Below the pieces are notes generated by a model, which was not told where the DNA came from, ran no database searches, and was given only the letters and a program-made list of their open reading frames with translations. A program made the translations under genes and the position numbers. From assembly GCF_015689335.1 (NCBI RefSeq), contig NZ_CP065053.1, forward strand, positions 5,766,001 through 5,830,000: 64,000 bases of DNA. Direction: 5' to 3'. The stretch's first letter is position 1, and each line of letters begins with the position of its first letter. This DNA comes from Massilia antarctica (GTDB lineage Bacteria; Pseudomonadota; Gammaproteobacteria; Burkholderiales; Burkholderiaceae_D). This document shows positions 59,742 to 64,000 of this stretch, in pieces.

Positions 59742-60977
59742 TCAGGGCAGGCGGACGATCTTTGGCGGCGTAACCTCGACGCAGACGCATGTACATTTTC
59801 CTGTGAGGCGGGTGACGGTGGCGCAGAGGTTGATGCCGCCCGGCTGCAGCACGATGCTCGATCGCACCTGCGGCAAGGTGAGCCCGGGACGCAGCTCGCT
59901 CAGCACGGCCATCATGCCAGAGATATGCGCCGCTGAATAGGACGACCCCGACACCATGCCCCAGCGCGCGCCCGGCGCCGCCGTCGGGATGTCGTGCCCG
60001 GGCGCCATCAGCACCTGTGCCGACAGCTGCCGGCTGATGTCGGCCGCCACCGCGAACACGCCGGGGTGCGAGGCCGGAAAACCGCCGTCGGCGCTGGCCG
60101 CATCGACCGCCCCCACCACCCGCACGCCGCGCGCGCAAGCCAGGTCGATCAGTTCGCGCAGCAGCCGGTCGGCGGGGCCGGACAAACTCAGGTTGATCAC
60201 CTGGGCCCCATGCATCAGCGCGAAGTTGAGGGCCTTGGCCAGGGTGAAGCTGTTGCAGCGGGTGGCGCCGCCGGCCACCTGCCAGCATGCGCGCAGCGCC
60301 ATCAGGCGCGCGTCCGGCGCCACGCCTTCGATCCCGACCCCGTTGCCGGCCAGCGCCGCGATCACCGCCGCCACGCCGGTGCCATGCGTTTCGGCGGCGT
60401 AGGGCTGGCCGTCGACGAAGTTTTCCTGGAAGGCGAGTTGCCCGACCAGGTCCGGGTGGTCGGCTTCGACCCCGCTGTCGATCACCGCCACCAGCACCTT
60501 GCGCCCGGTGGCCGCCTTGCGCACTTCGCCCAGCTGCCATTGCAGCGCGGCCGGCTGCACCGGATACAGCGGGTCGCTGCCCTGGGCCGAAAAGGTATTG
60601 ATCGCTTGCGCCCAGTCGACCCGGGGGTCGCGCGAGAGTGCCTCGACGATCTTGCCCGGCTCGGCGCCGGCCGGTTCGGCCATGCGGTAGCAATCCACGT
60701 TCAGGGACGGCATCGGCCAGCCTTCGAGGATGGTCAGGCCATGTTCGCGCGCCAGCGCTTCGGCCATGCGGCGCCGCGCCAGGCGGCCGCCGTCGTCGCG
60801 ATAATTGGCGCCGTACGCGGCGTCGGGCCGGAAGTGCGGCGCCGGCAAGTGCAGCATGACCAGGATCTGGCGCGTCGCGCCCGGCTCGGCTGCCGGCGCC
60901 GCCGGCGCGGCCTGCCCGCCGGCGCGGCAGGCCAGCGCGAAAACCAGCAGCAGCGCCGCCAGCAGATAGCGCATCAC
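59742..60977 (-). CDS. Exported S8 family serine peptidase
   Basis: A 411-residue subtilisin-like protease. Signal peptide (YLLAALLLVFALACRAGG), an N-terminal prodomain-like part (about 30-140), then the triad: Asp in KVLVAVIDSGVEADHPDL, His in AETHGTGVAAVIAAL, Ser in VSGSSYSAAHISGMMAV. Cys residues near the end (INLCATVTRLTGKCTCVCVE) may form disulphides. It overlaps the anti-sigma gene by 4 nt, so it may be made with, and act on, the sigma/anti-sigma system; that is inference. Confidence 0.9.
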   Translation of the reverse strand: MMRYLLAALLLVFALACRAGGQAAPAAPAAEPGATRQILVMLHLPAPHFRPDAAYGANYRDDGGRLARRRMAEALAREHGLTILEGWPMPSLNVDCYRMAEPAGAEPGKIVEALSRDPRVDWAQAINTFSAQGSDPLYPVQPAALQWQLGEVRKAATGRKVLVAVIDSGVEADHPDLVGQLAFQENFVDGQPYAAETHGTGVAAVIAALAGNGVGIEGVAPDARLMALRACWQVAGGATRCNSFTLAKALNFALMHGAQVINLSLSGPADRLLRELIDLACARGVRVVGAVDAASADGGFPASHPGVFAVAADISRQLSAQVLMAPGHDIPTAAPGARWGMVSGSSYSAAHISGMMAVLSELRPGLTLPQVRSSIVLQPGGINLCATVTRLTGKCTCVCVEVTPPKIVRLP

Positions 60978-61609
60978 GGCGCGCTCCGCGGCGTGAGCGC
61001 TTCGGCCAGCTGCACCGCGGATTCGGCCCTGAGCGCGGCCAGCGCGCCGGCCTGGCGTTCCGGCGGCGCGCCGAGCACGAAGGCACCGGTCACGGTCGGC
61101 CCGTCGACCACGCGCGCGCCGCTCGCCTGCAGGATGCGCTGCACCTCGCGCAGGCTGGCGTCGGGATGGAACATCACCACCATCACGCCGGCCGGTACAT
61201 TCTCGCCATTACTCAGTGCCCGGTAGTCGTCGCTCCTGCCGCCGGGTGAGAGCACCTGGAAGGCCAGCAGCGCAATGACCGCGCCCTGCCCCGCCAGCGC
61301 CCACGGCATCCAGCCGCCGCCAAGCCAGGCGCGCAGGCCCGCAAAAGGCGGCGCGGCGCGTTCCCGGGGGGGCAGGCGCGGCAGCAGGCGCGCCAGGGCC
61401 CGTTCCGGATCGAGGCCGGACGGTTCGGCCGGCGCGGCGGCACGCAACTGGCGCTGCCATGCGACCTCGCCCGCGCAATCGGCGCAGTGCGGCAGGTGCG
61501 CGCGCACTTGCGCCGCCGCGTTGTCGTCCAGGGTGCCGTTGACGAACCACGGCAGCAAATCGCGCATCGCCTGGTGCGATGCGCTGGTCGGTTCTTGGTC
61601 CAGGTTCAT
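60974..61609 (-). CDS. Zinc-finger anti-sigma factor
   Basis: About 211 residues. The zinc anti-sigma motif His-x3-Cys-x2-Cys is seen in RAHLPHCADCAGE. One membrane segment follows (about 115-135, WMPWALAGQGAVIALLAFQVL), then a C-terminal periplasmic domain (about 150-211, GVMVVMFHPDASLREVQRIL, GPTVTGAFVLG). The last domain resembles the interaction folds found on S8 peptidase propeptides, which suits the adjacent protease gene. ATG 61609 overlaps the sigma gene stop by 4 nt. Confidence 0.85.
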   Translation of the reverse strand: MNLDQEPTSASHQAMRDLLPWFVNGTLDDNAAAQVRAHLPHCADCAGEVAWQRQLRAAAPAEPSGLDPERALARLLPRLPPRERAAPPFAGLRAWLGGGWMPWALAGQGAVIALLAFQVLSPGGRSDDYRALSNGENVPAGVMVVMFHPDASLREVQRILQASGARVVDGPTVTGAFVLGAPPERQAGALAALRAESAVQLAEALTPRSAP

Positions 61610-62202
61610 AAGAGTTCTCCCTGATGTGCGGACAGCAGCACCTTGAGGCGCTGCCGCGCATGAAACATCCGCGTCTTCACGGTATTGACCGGGCACCCCA
61701 TCGTCTCGGCGATTTCCTGGTAGCCCATGTCGTGGTAATACGTCAGGGTGACAACCACCCGCTGTTCGAGCGACAGCGCCTTGAGCGCCTCGCCCACCCC
61801 CTGCTGCAACTGCTGCTGCCCGATGGCGTGCTCCGGCTCCTGGCGCGCGTCGCCCGCTTCCAGCTCAAAATTCGATTCCACCGGCTCGTCGCGCTGGTTG
61901 ACCGCCTTCAGTCCCTGCCGGTAGGCGATGGCGAACACCCAGGTCGACACCTTGCAGCTATGGTCGAAGGTATGCGCCTTCTGCCACACCACCAGCATGG
62001 TGTCGTTGACGATCTCCTCGATCAGCGCGCCGTTGCGCACCATCCGGTCCAGAAAGCGCGCCAGCCGTCCGAAATAAATCCGGTACAGGGCCTGGAAGGC
62101 ATCCCGGTCCCCGCCCGCGATCAAGGCGATCAACTCCGTTTCGCCGCCGCCGGCCGCTCCGGCAGTCGCGCCCCCGAAACGCGCTCTCCATTGTTTAAGC
62201 AT
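61606..62202 (-). CDS. ECF sigma-70 family RNA polymerase sigma factor
   Basis: A 198-residue ECF sigma. Region 2: DAFQALYRIYFGRLARFLDRM, NDTMLVVWQKAHTFDHSCKVSTWVFAIAYRQGLKAVNQR. Region 4: LSLEQRVVVTLTYYHDMGYQEIAETMGCPVNTVKTRMFHARQRLK. Co-transcribed with an overlapping zinc anti-sigma factor, an S8 protease and a TorF-type porin. Such an operon usually senses envelope change. No matching autoregulated promoter could be identified by eye. Confidence 0.93.
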   Translation of the reverse strand: MLKQWRARFGGATAGAAGGGETELIALIAGGDRDAFQALYRIYFGRLARFLDRMVRNGALIEEIVNDTMLVVWQKAHTFDHSCKVSTWVFAIAYRQGLKAVNQRDEPVESNFELEAGDARQEPEHAIGQQQLQQGVGEALKALSLEQRVVVTLTYYHDMGYQEIAETMGCPVNTVKTRMFHARQRLKVLLSAHQGELL

Positions 62203-62396
62203 CCTGCGATTTTCTCCAATTATGCGGTGAATACTTGCCCGCAGCGAAAAGGTTCATGCTGCCGAGAAAAAAATATAGTGTTGCAACCCAGGGAACGATT
62301 CTACACGTGGCTATTTTTACAAAATATTTTGTAAAAGCATTGAACCTTTTATGCCCCAGCTCGTATTGACCGAGCAACAAGACGACCAAGGACCGC

Positions 62397-62750
62397 ATGT
62401 TGTTCGCCCTCCCCGCCCTGTGCGGCCCCCCATTGCTCGATCACTCGGCGGCCAGCCTGCTGCGCCTGTTGCTGCTCGCGCCGCTGCTGGAGGAATGGAT
62501 CATGCGCGCCGGCCTGCAGGAATGGCTGATGCGTCGGCGCTTGCACGCGGCGCTGGTGCTTGGGTTGCCGGCGCTCGCATTCGGCCTGCTGCACGTGGCC
62601 GCGGGCTGGCAGGCGGTGGCGGCGGTGTTCTTGCCCGGTCTCGCCTTCGGACTGATTTATCGCCGCTGGCGCGACTGGCGGCTGTGCGCACTGGTCCACG
62701 CGCTGTGTAACGGTTTCGCACTGAGTTTTTGCAGTTTCAGCACCTATTAA
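62397..62750 (+). CDS. CPBP-type (MrtJ-like) glutamic intramembrane protease
   Basis: A 117-residue membrane protein with the CPBP/Abi catalytic motifs: EExxxR in LEEWIMRAG, FxxxH in FGLLHVA and HxxxN in VHALCNGF. It is much shorter than ordinary CPBP proteases. This fits the small MrtJ class that accompanies JDVT-CTERM sorting signals. The next gene, 21 nt downstream, is an exported cytochrome c/choice-of-anchor D protein, a typical carrier of that tail, though its C-terminus lies outside the window. The ATG at 62397 follows an AAGGA ribosome-binding site. Confidence 0.8.
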   Translation: MLFALPALCGPPLLDHSAASLLRLLLLAPLLEEWIMRAGLQEWLMRRRLHAALVLGLPALAFGLLHVAAGWQAVAAVFLPGLAFGLIYRRWRDWRLCALVHALCNGFALSFCSFSTY

Positions 62751-62770
62751 ACTATCAACCAGGAGTAGCA

Positions 62771-64000
62771 ATGACGGGATTTCGACTGAATCACTCCGGC
62801 CTCGGCGCCGGGCTGTGCGCACTGCTGGCGATGGGCCAGGCCCACGCGGCCGACGCCCTGCACGGCAAAAGCCTGTACCTGAACGGCCCGCCAGGCGGCG
62901 GCGCGGCATGCGCCCGCTGCCACACCGCCTCGCCGGCGGCGAACATCAACAAAGTCATGAGCGGGGCCGATAATCCGGCCGCCATCAGCGCCGCGATTGC
63001 CGCCAACAAGGGCGGCATGGGCAATATCTACGGCGGCAAATTTTCCGCCGTCGATCTGGCCGACCTGGCTGCCTTCATCGGCAATCCGGGCGTGGTCGCG
63101 GCGCCGGCGGCAAGCCTGAACCCATCCAGCCTGGCCTTCAGCGGCACCGCGCTCGGACAGGCCAGCAGCGCCCTGAGCGCCACCCTGGCCAACACCGGCT
63201 CGGGCGCGCTGACCATCGATACCATCGGCGTGACCGGCGCGGCCGCCGCCGATTTCAGCATCGCCGGCGGCACTTGCGCCGCCGGCGCCGCCATCGCCGC
63301 CGGCGCCAATTGCACGGTGCTGGTCGGCTTCAAGCCCAAGGTGGCCGGCGCGCGCAACGCCAGCCTGGCGGTGGCCCACAACGGCACCGGCGGCAGCAGC
63401 AGCGTCGCCCTGAGCGGCACCGGCAATGCAACGCCCCAGGCCACCATCGGGGTGTCGGCCGCCAGCGTCAATTTCGGCGCCCTGGTCACCAACGTTGTGT
63501 CCGCGCCGCAGAGCGTCACCGTCAATAACAGCGGCCAGACGGCGCTGACCTTCAGCGCGATGACCCTGGCGGGCGCCAACAGCGCCATTTTCACCCTGGG
63601 CGGCGACTGCGCGCTTGACAAGCCGCTTGCCAGCGGCGCCACCTGCGCGGTGACGGTGCGCGCGCAGCCCACCGCCAGCGGTGCCTTCGCGGGCAATCTG
63701 ACCCTGCTGTCGAATGCCGCCAACGGCACCGTCACCATTGGCCTGTCCGGCAGCGGCGCCAGCGCGCAAGCGGCGGCAACGGCCACGCCAGGCGCGCTCG
63801 CATTCGGCAGCCAGGCCATCGGCGCGGCCGGCGCAGCCCAAAACGTCACCTTGACCAATACCGGCAACGTGGCCTTCACCTTCGCCTCGCTCGCCGTCAA
63901 TGGCTCGGCCGCCATCAAGGTGGCGCCGGGCAGTCACTGCGGCGTTGCGCTGGCGCCGGGCGCCACATGCAGTGTTCCGCTGCTGTTCGCACCGACAGCC
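62771..64000 (+). CDS. Exported cytochrome c / choice-of-anchor D repeat protein (cut by the window end)
   Basis: The frame runs open from ATG 62771 (AGGAG upstream) past base 64000, giving at least 410 residues. Signal peptide (LCALLAMGQAHA), then a c-type heme site CARCH at residues 47-51 with a likely Met ligand in GGMGNIYGG. Three or more choice-of-anchor D repeats of about 100 residues follow, each with a pattern such as LAFGSQAIGAAGAAQNVTLTNTGN and SGATCAVTV. The 3' end and any C-terminal sorting tail are missing. It probably attaches to the surface or is secreted. Confidence 0.88.
   Translation, partial: MTGFRLNHSGLGAGLCALLAMGQAHAADALHGKSLYLNGPPGGGAACARCHTASPAANINKVMSGADNPAAISAAIAANKGGMGNIYGGKFSAVDLADLAAFIGNPGVVAAPAASLNPSSLAFSGTALGQASSALSATLANTGSGALTIDTIGVTGAAAADFSIAGGTCAAGAAIAAGANCTVLVGFKPKVAGARNASLAVAHNGTGGSSSVALSGTGNATPQATIGVSAASVNFGALVTNVVSAPQSVTVNNSGQTALTFSAMTLAGANSAIFTLGGDCALDKPLASGATCAVTVRAQPTASGAFAGNLTLLSNAANGTVTIGLSGSGASAQAAATATPGALAFGSQAIGAAGAAQNVTLTNTGNVAFTFASLAVNGSAAIKVAPGSHCGVALAPGATCSVPLLFAPTA

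Noticed and set aside
62747..63937. A 396-codon minus-strand frame at the right edge
   Set aside because: It is antisense to the cytochrome c/choice-of-anchor D gene, which has a signal peptide, heme motif and repeats; the minus frame has Gly/Ala/Arg shadow composition.

Overview
The window is a GC-rich chromosomal segment whose gene content points to a betaproteobacterium of the Oxalobacteraceae (Massilia, Duganella or Janthinobacterium relatives). The pointers are the ubiUVT operon, a Pls/PosA-type NRPS, a ureDABCEFG urease cluster, Ku and a PE-LIG-POL LigD, TorF-type and DUF1302 outer-membrane proteins, and many ATGA/TAATG gene overlaps. The assignment is from family knowledge, not from a database search. 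There is no prophage, CRISPR array or complete insertion sequence. A few short, more AT-rich accessory stretches (about 1-1.2 kb, 15.5-17.4 kb, 37.4-38.5 kb) carry orphan or broken genes.

Layout. 0-1.2 kb: orphan hypothetical genes and gene fragments. 1.2-6.2 kb: two divergent operons, ubiU-ubiV-ubiT-DGC protein (minus) and hemerythrin-DUF2249-NnrS-like membrane protein (plus), around one FNR/Anr-type box. 6.4-10.5 kb: a 1342-residue stand-alone Pls/PosA-type synthetase, followed by a perfect 17-bp inverted repeat. 10.5-14.4 kb: a VirK/YbjX-family gene, then a tight operon of a membrane-anchored linalool dehydratase/isomerase-like protein, a 43-residue membrane peptide and a diacylglycerol kinase. 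14.4-17.3 kb: arsC-arsH, an IS4-type transposase remnant, two small exported proteins and a frameshifted pseudogene. 17.4-22.5 kb: urease ureDABCEFG with a candidate sigma-54 promoter and NtrC site upstream. 22.5-28.2 kb: DUF1302 outer-membrane protein, DinB-like protein, two Fe(II)/2OG oxygenases and a SulP transporter, then REP-like repeats.

28.4-37.2 kb: a diguanylate cyclase divergent from a stress group (SDR, Ku, small exported or membrane proteins, catalase) with LigD convergent on the catalase. 37.4-40.3 kb: an Ala/Lys-rich exported protein, a leucine-rich-repeat protein and an ECF sigma/membrane anti-sigma pair. 40.4-47.5 kb: a tripartite RND efflux operon, an alpha/beta hydrolase-like protein that seems to lack its catalytic serine, and a small exported peptide, divergent from a LysR regulator with a perfect palindrome in front of it. 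47.6-50.7 kb: LysR, a D-2-hydroxyacid dehydrogenase and a convergent FMN-dependent L-2-hydroxyacid oxidase. 50.7-54.6 kb: a large beta-propeller sensor kinase. 54.8-55.4 kb: three identical tRNA-Arg(ACG) genes, each with its own promoter and terminator. 55.4-62.2 kb: two spondin-domain exported proteins, an AhpD-like protein with its LysR, and an ECF sigma/anti-sigma/S8 protease/TorF operon. 62.4 kb to the end: a small CPBP-type intramembrane protease beside a cytochrome c/choice-of-anchor D exported protein cut by the window edge.

Themes are oxygen and nitric-oxide responsive physiology, desiccation/DNA-damage and oxidative stress, nitrogen scavenging from urea, and envelope or secretion functions. 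The most unusual items are the linalool dehydratase/isomerase-like operon, the shared FNR-box module, the stand-alone poly-amino-acid-type synthetase and the probable intramembrane protease/target pair at the right edge.
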